A stretch of 64,000 bases of DNA from Arthrobacter cheniae (GCF_003602275.1 NZ_QZVT01000005.1:10895-74894); one strand, 5' to 3'. Counted from the stretch's first letter, positions 39,923-49,640 are shown. Numbers and translations are program-made. The notes: generated by a model not told the origin, from the letters alone.

Positions 39923-40294
39923 TTATCCATCAGCTCCGGCAGCCTGCCAGAGCTGGATAGCGTGCCCCTCCGGATCCTGAAGGTCCGCGAACACCCCGTT
40001 CGGATAACTCACCGGGTCACGCCTGACAGGTATGCCTGCATCCTCGAGCTGAGTGACCATCGCGGCGAGGTCCCGCACCCGAAACGTCACAGCCCACGCC
40101 GTTCCGGCCGGAAAATGCTCTGATCCAAAAGGCAGTGCAGCGAACACCGTGGCCCCAGCCTCCTGTCTCCACGACGAAACGTCGTAGGACCCGGGCGGAG
40201 CATCAACGCCCAGATGAACGCTGTACCACCGAGTCAGAGCCTCCGGATCCCTGGCTTGGAAGAACATGCCACCGATACCCGTCACGCGCTCCAT
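39923..40294 (-). CDS. VOC-family (glyoxalase/bleomycin resistance-like) protein
   Basis: A 123-aa single-domain vicinal-oxygen-chelate protein. It opens with VTGIGGMFFQARDPEALTRWYSVHLGV and closes with FADLQDPEGHAIQLWQ, the usual metal-site strands (Glu near residue 110). Dimerises to form the active site in this family. Substrate unknown. Monocistronic, leftward. Confidence 0.88.
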   Translation of the reverse strand: MERVTGIGGMFFQARDPEALTRWYSVHLGVDAPPGSYDVSSWRQEAGATVFAALPFGSEHFPAGTAWAVTFRVRDLAAMVTQLEDAGIPVRRDPVSYPNGVFADLQDPEGHAIQLWQAAGADG

Positions 40295-40486
40295 CCCCTG
40301 ACGATAGCCGTGACCGTAACGACGTCAAGAGCGTCCCAACCCTTCCGCTTCCGCTTCCGACAGACCAACGGGTGCACGTTGTTCGAGGCAGGTCCAACCG
40401 AGCGATGGCTTAGCTCCCGTTGCGAAGCGAGGATCAATTGTCCCGGCTAGGCTCGGAGGGAAGGCAGGCAAACGGTGGGGGCAGTC

Positions 40487-40573
40487 ATGGCTTTACGCGA
40501 ATTCAGCATTCTCATCGTTCCGGTGATGTGGCTGATCATCGGTTCTTTCCTGTACCGAATCACCCAGCGATGA
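40487..40573 (+). CDS. 28-aa membrane micropeptide
   Basis: A short frame (ATG 40487, GGTGGGGGC before it) encodes 28 residues with one hydrophobic helix (ILIVPVMWLIIGSFL) and a basic end YRITQR. Its TGA overlaps the ATG of the next small membrane protein (ATGA), so the two look translationally coupled. Codon use fits. No family is recognised; the call rests on the overlap and hydrophobicity. Confidence 0.5.
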   Translation: MALREFSILIVPVMWLIIGSFLYRITQR

Positions 40574-40800
40574 ACAACTACTCCGTGCCAATGAATGATT
40601 ATGCAGGGTCAGAGGGAGCGTTCTTCTGGTTCGCTGTGGCCGTCATCAACGCGGGGCTGGCCGAACACAAGAATCGATCCCGATTGGCGTGGTTCTTCCT
40701 GTCCCTGTTCTTCGGGCCGTTTGCCACTCTGCTGATCGTCGTGATGAGGCCGGCAAGGCCAGTTCCTCGTTCGACCTCGCGCCGGGGTAGAAAGCCTTGA
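40570..40800 (+). CDS. 76-aa two-helix membrane protein
   Basis: A small protein with two hydrophobic segments: GAFFWFAVAVINAGLAE (about 15-31) and RLAWFFLSLFFGPFATLLIVV (about 38-58), and a basic tail. This resembles the short FFGP-containing membrane proteins found in many bacteria, of unknown role. Starts at ATG 40570 on the stop of the 28-aa frame. The frame is open upstream, but that part overlaps the micropeptide. Confidence 0.65.
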   Translation: MNNYSVPMNDYAGSEGAFFWFAVAVINAGLAEHKNRSRLAWFFLSLFFGPFATLLIVVMRPARPVPRSTSRRGRKP

Positions 40801-41071
40801 CGAGTAGTTGTTGGAGGGAAGCTTCCGACGCTCACCGTGCGGATGAAAGGAGCGTAGGGCGATCGCTCGACGGAAAGCTTCGTCCTGGGATCGCCCGACC
40901 GGCCGCGTGGATGACGTCATACGGAGCACTCGAGCCCCCAAGACGACAGGCGATGGGCGCCTTAGCCCGTCCAAAGTTCGTGCGGCGCCGACAGGATGCC
41001 TCGAGGATCGGGGTAGTCCCTGCCCGGGCTAGGTTGGGTACTTCTTGTGCTCGATGCAGTGCTTCGACCGC

Positions 41072-41365
41072 TCAGTAGCCCTCTGGCTTGGTGGCGATAC
41101 CGTCGAGCCACAGGTGGTCCTTGGGGTCACTGTGGGCACCGCCCGTGCCGACGTGTTTGCTACCGATGCTGTCGCCTCTCGTGATGACGTGAACCATGGC
41201 CATGCCGTGGCCCCGCCCGAGTCCGTATTCCTCCGACAGCCATGTGAGGATGGGTCCCGCCTTGGTCTCGGGACCTAAACCGCGCTGCTGCGCAATGCCG
41301 ATCAACTGGCGCGGTGTAAGCCCCGTCTTTTTCTCGACCGTATCGAGGTAGGCCTGGAACGACAT
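41072..41365 (-). CDS. DUF4287 domain protein
   Basis: A 97-aa cytosolic protein of the DUF4287 family: SFQAYLDTVEKKTGLTPRQL at the start and WLSEEYGLGRGHGMAMVHVI in the middle (about residues 42-61). Function unknown; related sequences occur in domains of uncertain stress or transport proteins. Monocistronic, leftward. Confidence 0.85.
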   Translation of the reverse strand: MSFQAYLDTVEKKTGLTPRQLIGIAQQRGLGPETKAGPILTWLSEEYGLGRGHGMAMVHVITRGDSIGSKHVGTGGAHSDPKDHLWLDGIATKPEGY

Positions 41366-41451
41366 CGACGTCTCCTTTCTTTCGGTCAGTGTGCCTCATC
41401 CCTTGGGAGTCCGCTAGCCGATCCTTCACCGCGAGGGGTCGCCTGTAGCCG

Positions 41452-42036
41452 TCAGGGGTTTCCATTATTTCGGCGAGGTGCGAAGAGGCCCAGGCTGTAG
41501 GTAAGCAGGATGAGCGACATGACCAACCCTGATCCGACAGCGGCTCCAAGAGCGCTGGCCTGGGTGGCGACAATAAGGCCCAAACCACCCAGAAAGGCGA
41601 GTGTTCCGCCTAGCGTGTAGAACATGCGCTCCTTGAAGGCCCAGGCAAAGGGAAGAAAATGTAGGCCAACAGTCAAAGCGATCAACGCAGGCCGTAGCTC
41701 TAATTCCCCCACCGACTCGAGCCACCGGCCACCGGCCGCTATCAGCGTGAACTCCAGGACGACGCAAAGGATGTAGACCCCGATGTGCCACCCGCGAGGC
41801 GGTACAAAGAGGCCGAGGGAGCGTGGGGCGGCGAAGAGGAACCAGAGGGTTGCACCGACGCACGCGACGACAAGAATGCGCGCCGCGGTGGATGGTACGT
41901 CGGAGAATCCTGGTGTGTAGGAGAAAACGAAGACACAAGCACCCACCAACCCAACGAGAGTTCCTATCCGCCGTGGATCCGCGAATCGTGGAGGTGCGGC
42001 GGTCGGAAGTGGATGAGGTGTGCTGTTATCGGTCAC
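41452..42036 (-). CDS. Six-helix membrane protein, unknown function
   Basis: A 194-aa integral membrane protein with about six helices (near residues 25-41, 53-70, 80-96, 112-128, 140-158, 165-182). I place the start at GTG 42036, with GGGAGG eight bases upstream; the open frame extends to 42090. No family is recognised. Lies next to the DUF4287 gene in the same direction, 86 bases apart. Confidence 0.7.
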   Translation of the reverse strand: MTDNSTPHPLPTAAPPRFADPRRIGTLVGLVGACVFVFSYTPGFSDVPSTAARILVVACVGATLWFLFAAPRSLGLFVPPRGWHIGVYILCVVLEFTLIAAGGRWLESVGELELRPALIALTVGLHFLPFAWAFKERMFYTLGGTLAFLGGLGLIVATQASALGAAVGSGLVMSLILLTYSLGLFAPRRNNGNP

Positions 42037-42360
42037 TGAAGGAGCCTCCCAGACAACGTCACAGCTCACTAGTTCCTGAAAAAGAATCATGAGGTGAATC
42101 GCCCGACTTCACCTTGCGGCCCTCCTACTGGACGGCCAAGTCTTCCGGGCACGGCATATCGTCCGCACAATGCGCTTGAGCGAGTTGATGTAGGAAGGGG
42201 GGCCGTCTCATTCGCCATTCATGAGGCGACATATCGTCCGAGCTCCAGCCTTGCGTACGTTGCTTCGCCCTACTCCTGTCCAGCCCACTCCACCTTGACA
42301 GTAGGATGAGACGCTCGTGATGCGTTGACCCCGTTACCCGATCCGAAGAGGACGTTCGTC
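42037..42360. other. Divergent intergenic region
   Basis: Contains two copies of acatatcgtccg / gcatatcgtccg (near 42153 and 42230), a TTGACA at 42295 and TAGGAT at 42302. The last may be a -10 box for the rightward lipoprotein gene. No gene is seen. Confidence 0.4.
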
Positions 42361-42780
42361 GTGCTGCCACTGCGTGCTACCCGATTCAGCAAGTCTCGCG
42401 CCCTGTCCATGGCGGCCGTACTGCTGGTCCTTACCGGTTGCTCGTTCGCCGATCCAGAACCCGATGCCCCCCAATCACCCGCAGGATCACCGGTAAGCTC
42501 GGCACCCTCCACAGAGCCGGCCACCGGTGCGGCCGTCGACACCGTCGATGACGCATGTGCTCGGATTCTTGACCTGGTGCGCACGGCACCTGAGCAGCTA
42601 GCCACCGATCCGCTGGGACTGCTGGTCGAGATCGATGAGATTGCCAGGACGGCCCCGCCGGAGCTGGCCAGCCAAATCACTGAGCTCCGTGATGCCGTCG
42701 AGAGCTTTCGGCAGGGCGACGAATCACTGATCAGTGTCGTGCGGAAGGCTCGGCAGCTGCAGGAGCGCTGCTCGGCCTGA
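42361..42780 (+). CDS. Small hypothetical lipoprotein
   Basis: A 139-aa exported lipoprotein: basic N-terminus, hydrophobic helix and lipobox LVLTGC (Cys about 27), then a Pro/Ala/Ser-rich linker and a helical domain of about 80 residues with DACARILDLVRTAPEQLATDP. The start is GTG 42361, eight bases after GAGGA. Function unknown. Monocistronic. Confidence 0.75.
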   Translation: MLPLRATRFSKSRALSMAAVLLVLTGCSFADPEPDAPQSPAGSPVSSAPSTEPATGAAVDTVDDACARILDLVRTAPEQLATDPLGLLVEIDEIARTAPPELASQITELRDAVESFRQGDESLISVVRKARQLQERCSA

Positions 42781-43004
42781 CGCTCATGCACTCCGTTCCG
42801 GGGCGCTGAACGGTCTTAGGCTTGGCAGCTCCTACCGGGTGTCAGAAAGCGGGCGTGCAGCGATACCTCGAATGCGTCAGTTCAGGGCACTGATCCATTG
42901 CCCTGCTGTAGCGTGCGGGCGGGCACGTAGGGAACGCGTTTCCACTCGTGGTGGTGTTGATGGTCAGGACACTGCTCCACAATCCGGCCAAAGGTTCGTT
43001 CCGT

Positions 43005-43778
43005 TCAGGCTGCTCTATACCCGACGGCGAAGAGTCGACGGAAGCCGAAGACCGTCCCGTGCCCGCTCCGCGGGTATGCGGCGCGGAGCAACTCTCCGTA
43101 GCCGGCCTCGAACTCTCCGCCCTCCTCCGCGGACAGCGCGTCCAGGATCGGCCGGAGGCCGGCGCCGCGCATCCAGTCGAGGACGGCGTCCTCCCCCTGG
43201 AGCACCTGCTGGTAGGTCGTCTCCCACACGTCCGCCTCGAGCCCCGCGGACAGCAGGATGTGGAGGTACTCCGGCGGCTCGCCCACGGCATCGTCGTGGC
43301 GCAGCACCCCGTGCAGCCGGTCCTTCCACCGCTCGTTCGCGGCATGCAGGCGCAGAAGGGTGTGGGATGGAGCCGAGAAGTTACCGGGCACCTGCATCGC
43401 GAGCCATCCTCCGGCCGACAGGCCCTCCGCCCATGCTGCAAGGAGATCCTGATGTCCAGGGACCCATTGAAGGGCTGCATTGGTCACGACGACGTCGTCC
43501 CCGCCCGGCTCGTAATGGCGCAGGTCCCCGGCTTCGAACGACAGGTTCGGCATGGGAGGGCGATGCCCGGCTGCGTCGATCATGTCCCTGCTCGCGTCGA
43601 TCCCCCGCACCGCCGCATCCGGCCATCGAATCGCCAGCATCTCGGTCAGGTCACCGGGTCCACAGCCGAGGTCGACGACGGAGCGCGGCGCATCATGCCC
43701 GATCCGCCCGACCAGGTCCATGAACGGGCGTCCCCGAAGGCCCGCATGGTGGCCGTACAGTGCCGGATGCCAACGCAT
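43005..43778 (-). CDS. tam: Trans-aconitate 2-methyltransferase-like protein
   Basis: SAM-dependent class I methyltransferase. Motif I is VVDLGCGPGDLTEML near residue 35, with GIDASRDMIDAA (motif II), and VVVTNAALQWVPGHQDLL typical of Tam and related enzymes; the C-terminal part WETTYQQVLQGEDAVLDWMRG is also Tam-like. 257 aa from ATG 43778; the open frame upstream overlaps the divergent helicase start and is unlikely to be coding. Probably methylates trans-aconitate, a toxic aconitase by-product. Confidence 0.88.
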   Translation of the reverse strand: MRWHPALYGHHAGLRGRPFMDLVGRIGHDAPRSVVDLGCGPGDLTEMLAIRWPDAAVRGIDASRDMIDAAGHRPPMPNLSFEAGDLRHYEPGGDDVVVTNAALQWVPGHQDLLAAWAEGLSAGGWLAMQVPGNFSAPSHTLLRLHAANERWKDRLHGVLRHDDAVGEPPEYLHILLSAGLEADVWETTYQQVLQGEDAVLDWMRGAGLRPILDALSAEEGGEFEAGYGELLRAAYPRSGHGTVFGFRRLFAVGYRAA

Positions 43779-43827
43779 GATCCACCCTAACTCCGGACGA
43801 CACCGCCACCGGTAGGCTGAACGGACC

Positions 43828-46368
43828 ATGAGGATCCAAGAACACCTTCCACGGCACGACGACGGCCGACTCACCGCGGACGCGGTCTACGAGGCCTTCA
43901 CGACCTGGGCGACCACGCGCGGACTGGCGCTGTACCCCGCCCAGGACGAGGCGGCGATGGAGTTGGTCTCGGGGAACAACGTCATCCTGGCGACGCCCAC
44001 CGGGTCCGGTAAGTCGCTCGTCGCGATTGCCGCACACCTGAAGTCCTTCGCCGAGGGGCGGACGAGCTACTACACCGCCCCGATCAAGGCGCTCGTTTCG
44101 GAGAAGTTCTTCGCACTCTGCGACATCTTCGGTCCGGAGAACGTCGGCATGATCACCGGCGACTCCGGCGTCAATCAGGATGCCCCGATTATCTGCTGCA
44201 CGGCGGAGATTCTCGCGAACCTGGCCCTCAGGGAGGGTTCCGCGGCCGACGTCGACACGGTGGTCATGGACGAATTCCACTTCTACTCCGACCCGCAGCG
44301 GGGGTGGGCCTGGCAGGTGCCGCTGCTCGAACTGCCGCAGGCCCAGTTCCTCATCATGTCGGCGACGCTCGGCGACGTCACGCGATTCGAGAAGGACCTG
44401 ACCGAACTGACGGGCCGCGCGACTGCCACCGTGACCTCCGTCGAACGCCCCATCCCGCTGCACTTCTACTACGTCGAGACACCGGTACAGGAGTCCCTCG
44501 AGGAACTGCTCTCCACTCGGCAGGCGCCGGTGTACGTGGTGCACTTCAGTCAGGCAGAGGCCATCGAGCGCGCCCAGAACCTGATGAGCGTCAACGTCTG
44601 CACGCGCGAGGAGAAGGACCGCATAGCCGAGCTCATCGCGTCCTTCCGGTTCTCCGCCGGCTTCGGCAAGACCCTCAACCGGCTCGTCCGTCACGGCATC
44701 GGCGTCCACCACGCGGGCATGCTCCCCAAGTACCGTCGCCTCGTCGAACAGCTCGCGCAAGCCGGCCTGCTGAAAGTCATCTGCGGAACGGACACGCTCG
44801 GCGTCGGAATCAATGTGCCCATCCGGACGGTACTGCTGACCGCCCTGAGCAAGTACGACGGCGTCCGCACGCGCCTGCTCAACGCGCGGGAATTCCACCA
44901 GATCTCAGGCAGGGCGGGGCGCGCGGGCTATGACACCGCCGGTACCGTCGTCGTGCAGGCGCCGGAGCACGTCGTCGAGAACGTGAAAGCCATGGCGAAG
45001 GCGGTGGGCAAGTTCGGCGACGACCAGAAGAAGCTGCGCCAGGTGGTGCGGAAGAAGCCGCCACAGGGCTTCGTCTCCTGGGGTAAGCCCACGTACGAGC
45101 GGCTCGTCGAGAGCGTCCCGGATCCTCTGACGTCGTCGTTTTCCGTCAGCCATTCGATGCTCCTGAACCTGCTGGAACGGCCCGGCGACCCCTTCATTGC
45201 GGCCAAGCGGCTGCTCAGCGAGAACCACGAGACGCGCGCCTCCCAGCTACGCCTGATGAAGCGGGCTATCGGCATCTACCGCGAGCTCGTCACAGCGGGC
45301 ATCGTGGAGAAGCTCCCGGAGCCGGAACCGGATGGACGACGGGTGCGGCTCAAGGTGCACTTCCAGGCTAACTTCGCGCTCAACCAGCCGCTGTCCCCCT
45401 TTGCCCTCGCCAGCCTGGAGATCCTGGACCCCGAGGCCCCGGGCTACGCGCTCGACGTCGTCTCCGTCATCGAGGCGACGCTCGAGAAACCACGTCAGGT
45501 GCTCAACGCGCAGGAGAAGAAGGCCCGCGGCGAAGCGGTGGCTGCAATGAAGGCCGAAGGCATCGACTACGACGCGCGCATGGCCCGCCTCGAAGAGGTC
45601 AGCTACCCAAAGCCGCTCGAGGAATTGCTCCAGCAGGCCTTCGATGTGTACCGGTCGTCCGCTCCCTGGCTCGGCGATTTCGAACTCGCGCCGAAATCCG
45701 TGGTGCGCGACATGTACGAGCGGGCCATGAGCTTCGGGGAGTATGTGGCCTTCTACTCCCTCACCCGTTCCGAGGGCATCCTCCTCCGCTACCTCGCCGA
45801 CTGCTACAAGGCGTTGCGGCACACCGTGCCCGTCGAGGCCCTGCGGGAGGATCTCAGCGACATCATGGAGTGGCTCGGTGAACTGGTCCGCCAGGTCGAC
45901 AGCAGTCTCCTGGACGAATGGACGCAGCTCGCGGCCGGCATCACCACGGGCGCTGCGGTGAACGCCGTGGACCTGCCCGAGGAACCGCCGTCGGTGACGT
46001 CGAACGAGCGGGCTTTCCGCGTCATGGTGCGCAACGAGATGTTCCAGCGCGTGAAACTGTTCGCGGACGAGCAGGACGAGGCCCTCGGCGCGCTCGATGC
46101 CGACTCGGGGTGGACCGCGGACCGGTGGGCCGAGGCCCTCGACGGCTATTTCGGAGATTACGAGGACATCGACGACGGGCCCGAGGCCCGGGGTCCGGAT
46201 CTCCTGCTCATCACGAAGACGCCGGGTGCCTGGAAGGTCCGGCAGATCCTCAAGGACCCGGAGGGCAACGGCGACTGGGGCATCAACGCCGAAGTGGACC
46301 TGGCGGCGTCGGACGAGGCTGGCACCGCCGTCGTACGGATCCTCGGCGTCGGAGCGCCTGCCTCCTGA
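43828..46368 (+). CDS. DEAD/DEAH-box helicase, HelY-like with DUF3516
   Basis: An 846-aa superfamily 2 helicase. N-terminal helicase core: Walker A TPTGSGKSLVA (near residue 56), DEFH (motif II, near 146), SATLGD (III), then QISGRAGRAGYD (VI, near 360). The C-terminal half contains the DUF3516 region typical of actinobacterial HelY-like proteins. It probably unwinds RNA or DNA in an ATP-dependent way; role not defined. Divergent from tam with a 49-base gap. Confidence 0.9.
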   Translation: MRIQEHLPRHDDGRLTADAVYEAFTTWATTRGLALYPAQDEAAMELVSGNNVILATPTGSGKSLVAIAAHLKSFAEGRTSYYTAPIKALVSEKFFALCDIFGPENVGMITGDSGVNQDAPIICCTAEILANLALREGSAADVDTVVMDEFHFYSDPQRGWAWQVPLLELPQAQFLIMSATLGDVTRFEKDLTELTGRATATVTSVERPIPLHFYYVETPVQESLEELLSTRQAPVYVVHFSQAEAIERAQNLMSVNVCTREEKDRIAELIASFRFSAGFGKTLNRLVRHGIGVHHAGMLPKYRRLVEQLAQAGLLKVICGTDTLGVGINVPIRTVLLTALSKYDGVRTRLLNAREFHQISGRAGRAGYDTAGTVVVQAPEHVVENVKAMAKAVGKFGDDQKKLRQVVRKKPPQGFVSWGKPTYERLVESVPDPLTSSFSVSHSMLLNLLERPGDPFIAAKRLLSENHETRASQLRLMKRAIGIYRELVTAGIVEKLPEPEPDGRRVRLKVHFQANFALNQPLSPFALASLEILDPEAPGYALDVVSVIEATLEKPRQVLNAQEKKARGEAVAAMKAEGIDYDARMARLEEVSYPKPLEELLQQAFDVYRSSAPWLGDFELAPKSVVRDMYERAMSFGEYVAFYSLTRSEGILLRYLADCYKALRHTVPVEALREDLSDIMEWLGELVRQVDSSLLDEWTQLAAGITTGAAVNAVDLPEEPPSVTSNERAFRVMVRNEMFQRVKLFADEQDEALGALDADSGWTADRWAEALDGYFGDYEDIDDGPEARGPDLLLITKTPGAWKVRQILKDPEGNGDWGINAEVDLAASDEAGTAVVRILGVGAPAS

Positions 46369-46423
46369 CGGAGCGTCCACCGGCGGGGATAATTCGGGGA
46401 GCCGGCGTGGCTAGGCTTGGGGT

Positions 46424-46903
46424 ATGACTACCATTCGGGAAGCACGGCCGGCAGACGTCCCGGTCATCCTCCAGCTGATTCATGACCTCGCCCTCTACGA
46501 GCGGGAGCCGGATGCTGTGAAGAACACCGCCGAGTCCCTCCGGAACGCGCTGTTCGGCGAGCGGCCCTCCATCTTCGCCCACGTCGCGGAAGATCACCAC
46601 CAGGTGCAGGGCTTCGCCCTGTGGTTCCTCAACTACTCGACCTGGGAGGGAGTCAACGGCATCTACCTCGAGGACCTGTACGTACGTCCTGAGGCACGCG
46701 GGGCCGGGCACGGCAAGGCACTGCTCGCCAATCTCGCGCGAATCGCCGCGGACCGCGGCTATGCCCGGGTCGAGTGGTCGGTATTGGACTGGAACGGGCC
46801 GTCCATCCGCTTCTACGAGAGCCTCGGTGCGCGTCCGCAGTCCGGCTGGAGCACGTTCCGGCTGACGGGCGATGCCCTCGCCGAGGTGGCCGCTCTCCGA
46901 TGA
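46424..46903 (+). CDS. GNAT-family N-acetyltransferase
   Basis: A 159-aa acetyltransferase with acetyl-CoA motif A VRPEARGAGHGKALL near residue 90. The overall pattern, IREARPADVPVILQLIHDLALYE at the start and WSVLDWN..SIRFYESLGA at the end, is like spermidine/spermine or diaminobutyrate N-acetyltransferases. The stop overlaps the next start (ATGA), so the two are coupled. Confidence 0.9.
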   Translation: MTTIREARPADVPVILQLIHDLALYEREPDAVKNTAESLRNALFGERPSIFAHVAEDHHQVQGFALWFLNYSTWEGVNGIYLEDLYVRPEARGAGHGKALLANLARIAADRGYARVEWSVLDWNGPSIRFYESLGARPQSGWSTFRLTGDALAEVAALR

Positions 46904-48240
46904 ACCGCTCGTCCACCGATCCAAGGGATGCAGCCCTCCCGACAGCTGACCACGTGATCGGCACGACCGCCGTCATGCGGGGCCTTCGCGCCACCCCACA
47001 CTTCTTCCAGGTTCCCCTGGACCACAGCCGTCCGGCCTCTCCGCTCATCGAGGTGTTCGCCCGCGAGTACTCATCCCTGGACCACAGCGACGACGACGCC
47101 GCCCGTCTTCCCTGGCTGCTCTTCCTGCAGGGTGGCCCGGGAGGGCGCGGCGTCCGGTCCACCCAACTCACGGGGTGGATGAAGGCTGCGGCGAAACAGT
47201 TCCGGATCCTGATGCTCGACCAGCGGGGTACCGGCTTGTCCACACCGGCGGACGCCGCGACCCTGGCCTCGCTGCGGAGCCCGCAGGAGCAGGCCGACTA
47301 CCTGACACACTTTCGGGCGGACTCGATCGTTGCGGATGCCGAGCTGATCCGCAGGCGGCTCGGCAGCAATCCGTGGACCGTGTTCGGGCAGAGCTACGGC
47401 GGCTTCTGCACCCTCACCTACCTGTCCACAGCGCCTGAAGGCATCGATCGCGCACTGATTACCGGTGGTCTCGCTCCCCTGTCCGGAGTTGCGGACGACG
47501 TGTACCGGGCGACCTTCGCCCGCGTGGAAGAACGCAACCGTCAATACTTCTCCTGGTACCCCGAGGACCGCGGTACGGTCACCCGCATAGCTCGTCACCT
47601 CGACGACGTCGTGGAGCACCTTCCCAGCGGCGAACGCCTGACAGCGCAGCGCTTCCAGATGGTCGGTTCGCTCCTCGGCGGTAATACGAGGGTTCACGCG
47701 CTCCACTACCTGCTCGAGGACGCCTTCATATCAGTCGGCGGCCGCCCACGTCTTTCTGCGACCTTCCTCGAACAGGTGCACGGCATGGTGAGCCGGGCTG
47801 CGCAGCCGCTCTACGCCGTCCTGCACGAGTCGATCTACTGCCAGGGCGCTGCATCAGCGTGGGCCGCGCAGCGCGTGCTGGAGGAATACCCGCAGTTCCG
47901 TGCCGACGCGAAGGAGACGCTTCTCACCGGGGAGATGATCTACCCCTGGTACTTCACGGAGGACCCCGCCCTCAGGCCCCTGCAGCCGGTCGCCGAGATC
48001 CTCGCTGCGAAGGAGGACTGGGGTCGGCTGTATGACACGGACGTGCTGGCCACCAATACTGTCCCGGCGGCCGCAGCGGTCTACCGGCACGACATCTACG
48101 TCGACCGTGACCTGTCGCTGCGGACCGCTGCAACCGTCCGCAACCTCGAGGTCTGGGAGACGGACGAGTTCCACCACGACGGCATCGCCGACGACGGTGA
48201 AGCGATCTTCGAGCGGCTGCTCGCAATGACTCGCGCCTAG
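46900..48240 (+). CDS. Alpha/beta-hydrolase, proline iminopeptidase-like
   Basis: A 446-aa alpha/beta-hydrolase of the prolyl aminopeptidase (S33) family. The oxyanion motif FLQGGPGGRG lies near residue 76, LDQRGTGLS near 107, and the nucleophile elbow GQSYGGF near 165 (Ser in GQSYG). Late Asp and His residues (DEFHHDG) complete the triad. 446 aa matches the larger actinobacterial form. Coupled to the GNAT gene by a four-base overlap and followed by a strong terminator. Confidence 0.9.
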   Translation: MNRSSTDPRDAALPTADHVIGTTAVMRGLRATPHFFQVPLDHSRPASPLIEVFAREYSSLDHSDDDAARLPWLLFLQGGPGGRGVRSTQLTGWMKAAAKQFRILMLDQRGTGLSTPADAATLASLRSPQEQADYLTHFRADSIVADAELIRRRLGSNPWTVFGQSYGGFCTLTYLSTAPEGIDRALITGGLAPLSGVADDVYRATFARVEERNRQYFSWYPEDRGTVTRIARHLDDVVEHLPSGERLTAQRFQMVGSLLGGNTRVHALHYLLEDAFISVGGRPRLSATFLEQVHGMVSRAAQPLYAVLHESIYCQGAASAWAAQRVLEEYPQFRADAKETLLTGEMIYPWYFTEDPALRPLQPVAEILAAKEDWGRLYDTDVLATNTVPAAAAVYRHDIYVDRDLSLRTAATVRNLEVWETDEFHHDGIADDGEAIFERLLAMTRA

Positions 48241-48336
48241 CCGCGCCTGGCGCGAACACGTCTGGCCGCCCCATCCCACGGGTTTGCCGCTCGGTGAGCA
48301 CCCGTCGCCCCATCAGCCATCGGCATTGGCCGCGCA

Positions 48337-48375
48337 TACAGAAGGACCCCGCACGGCGTGCGGGGTCCTTCTGTA
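48337..48375. terminator. Bidirectional hairpin terminator
   Basis: A perfect 18-bp stem (48337-48354 with 48358-48375) and a 3-base loop lies between the convergent peptidase and terC genes and can end both. Confidence 0.9.
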
Positions 48376-48410
48376 GGGCAGGCGTGGGTCATACCCCGTA
48401 CGCCGAGATA

Positions 48411-49493
48411 CTAACGGCGGCGGTCCTTGACCCCGGCCTCACCCGCAGCCTCGTCGAGTTCCCCATCGACGACGGGAGCGTCGGCGACCTCACCGGCTGC
48501 ATCGGACCGGGCGGCACTGTTGTCGGTTACGCGCGAGCGGATCAGGCTGGCGATGACGGCGACGACGATCGTAGCCACGATGACGGCCAACGAGACGAAG
48601 GTCGGGATCTCGGGCGCCCACTCGATGTGCTCTCCGCCGTTGATGAACGGCAGTTCATTGACGTGCATCGCGTGCAGAATCAGTTTCACACCGATGAACG
48701 CGAGGATCACGGAGAGGGCGTGCTTGAGGTAGATCAGGCGCGTCATGAGGCCGCCGAGCAGGAAGTAGAGCTGGCGCAAGCCCATGAGGGCGAAGATGTT
48801 CGCCGTGAAGACGATGAAGGCGCTCTGCGTCAGACCGAAGATCGCGGGGATGGAATCGACCGCGAAGAGCAGGTCCGTGAGGCCGATCGTCACGAAGACG
48901 ATCAGCATCGGGGTGAAGACCTTCTTGCCGTCGACGACGGTCCGCACCTTGTTGCCGTCGTAGGACTCGGACATCGGCAGGACCGACTTGAGCTTGGAGA
49001 TCAGCTTGTTGTCGCCCGCGTGCTCCTCGTCCTCCCCCGAGTCGGTGGCCTGCTTGTAGGCCGTGTACAGGAGGAAGGCACCGAAGATGTAGAAGATCCA
49101 GCTGAAGTTCTCGATCACCGCGGCGCCCAGGGCGATGAAGATCCCGCGGAGGATCAGCGCGATGATGATGCCCACCATGAGCACTTCCTGCTGGTACTTC
49201 CTCGGTACCGAGAAGCGGGCCATGATGATGATGAACACGAAGAGGTTGTCGATGCTCAGGCTGTATTCGGTGATCCAACCTGCGACGAACTGGCCGCCGT
49301 ACTCCGGCCCGGTGAACACGAACATCAACGCCGCGAACACGAGCGCGAGTCCCACGTAAAAGGTGACCCAGAGACCGGCCTCCTTCATGGAGGGCTCATG
49401 CGGGCGTTTCAGGACGAGCAGCAGATCGAACAGCAGGATGATACCGAGCACGACGAACGTGCCGATCTCGAATATCAGGGGCAATTCGGGCAT
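48411..49493 (-). CDS. TerC-family membrane protein, probable manganese exporter
   Basis: A 360-aa integral membrane protein with about nine helices. TerC motifs are seen: LSIDNLFVF near residue 79 and FAVDSIPAIFG near 209, both with the conserved Asp, and KHALSVILAFIGVKL. In Bacillus and E. coli, TerC proteins (MeeF/MeeY, Alx) export manganese. The C-terminal tail of about 30 residues is acidic. A manganese-riboswitch-like leader lies directly upstream, which supports that role. Confidence 0.92.
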   Translation of the reverse strand: MPELPLIFEIGTFVVLGIILLFDLLLVLKRPHEPSMKEAGLWVTFYVGLALVFAALMFVFTGPEYGGQFVAGWITEYSLSIDNLFVFIIIMARFSVPRKYQQEVLMVGIIIALILRGIFIALGAAVIENFSWIFYIFGAFLLYTAYKQATDSGEDEEHAGDNKLISKLKSVLPMSESYDGNKVRTVVDGKKVFTPMLIVFVTIGLTDLLFAVDSIPAIFGLTQSAFIVFTANIFALMGLRQLYFLLGGLMTRLIYLKHALSVILAFIGVKLILHAMHVNELPFINGGEHIEWAPEIPTFVSLAVIVATIVVAVIASLIRSRVTDNSAARSDAAGEVADAPVVDGELDEAAGEAGVKDRRR

Positions 49494-49518
49494 GGAGTAC
49501 CTTCCGGAGGATGCAATG

Positions 49519-49640
49519 AATGTCCGTAAGTCTCTCCGCCGCGGCCTTCAGCCGGCTGACCGCTACGTCCGGCTGGGCGACGGTGCCCTGCGTGTTGACG
49601 TTCGTAGCGCTTGGGATACTCCCCTACGTTCCAACAATGG
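49519..49640 (-). promoter_or_regulatory. Probable manganese (yybP-ykoY) riboswitch
   Basis: The leader of terC, read on the minus strand, contains GTAGGGGAGTATCCC followed by CGCTACG, then AACGTCAACACG, and towards the gene GGAGAGACTTACGGAC. The GGGGAGUA..., CGUCAACACG and GAGAC... blocks are the conserved legs of the yybP-ykoY riboswitch (Rfam RF00080), which binds Mn2+. It lies about 25-150 bases before the terC start. Manganese would switch on export. Confidence 0.85.

Noticed and set aside
43693-44898. 401-codon minus-strand frame opposite the HelY-like helicase
   Set aside because: The opposite strand has all helicase motifs in order; this frame has none and also runs through the tam start.
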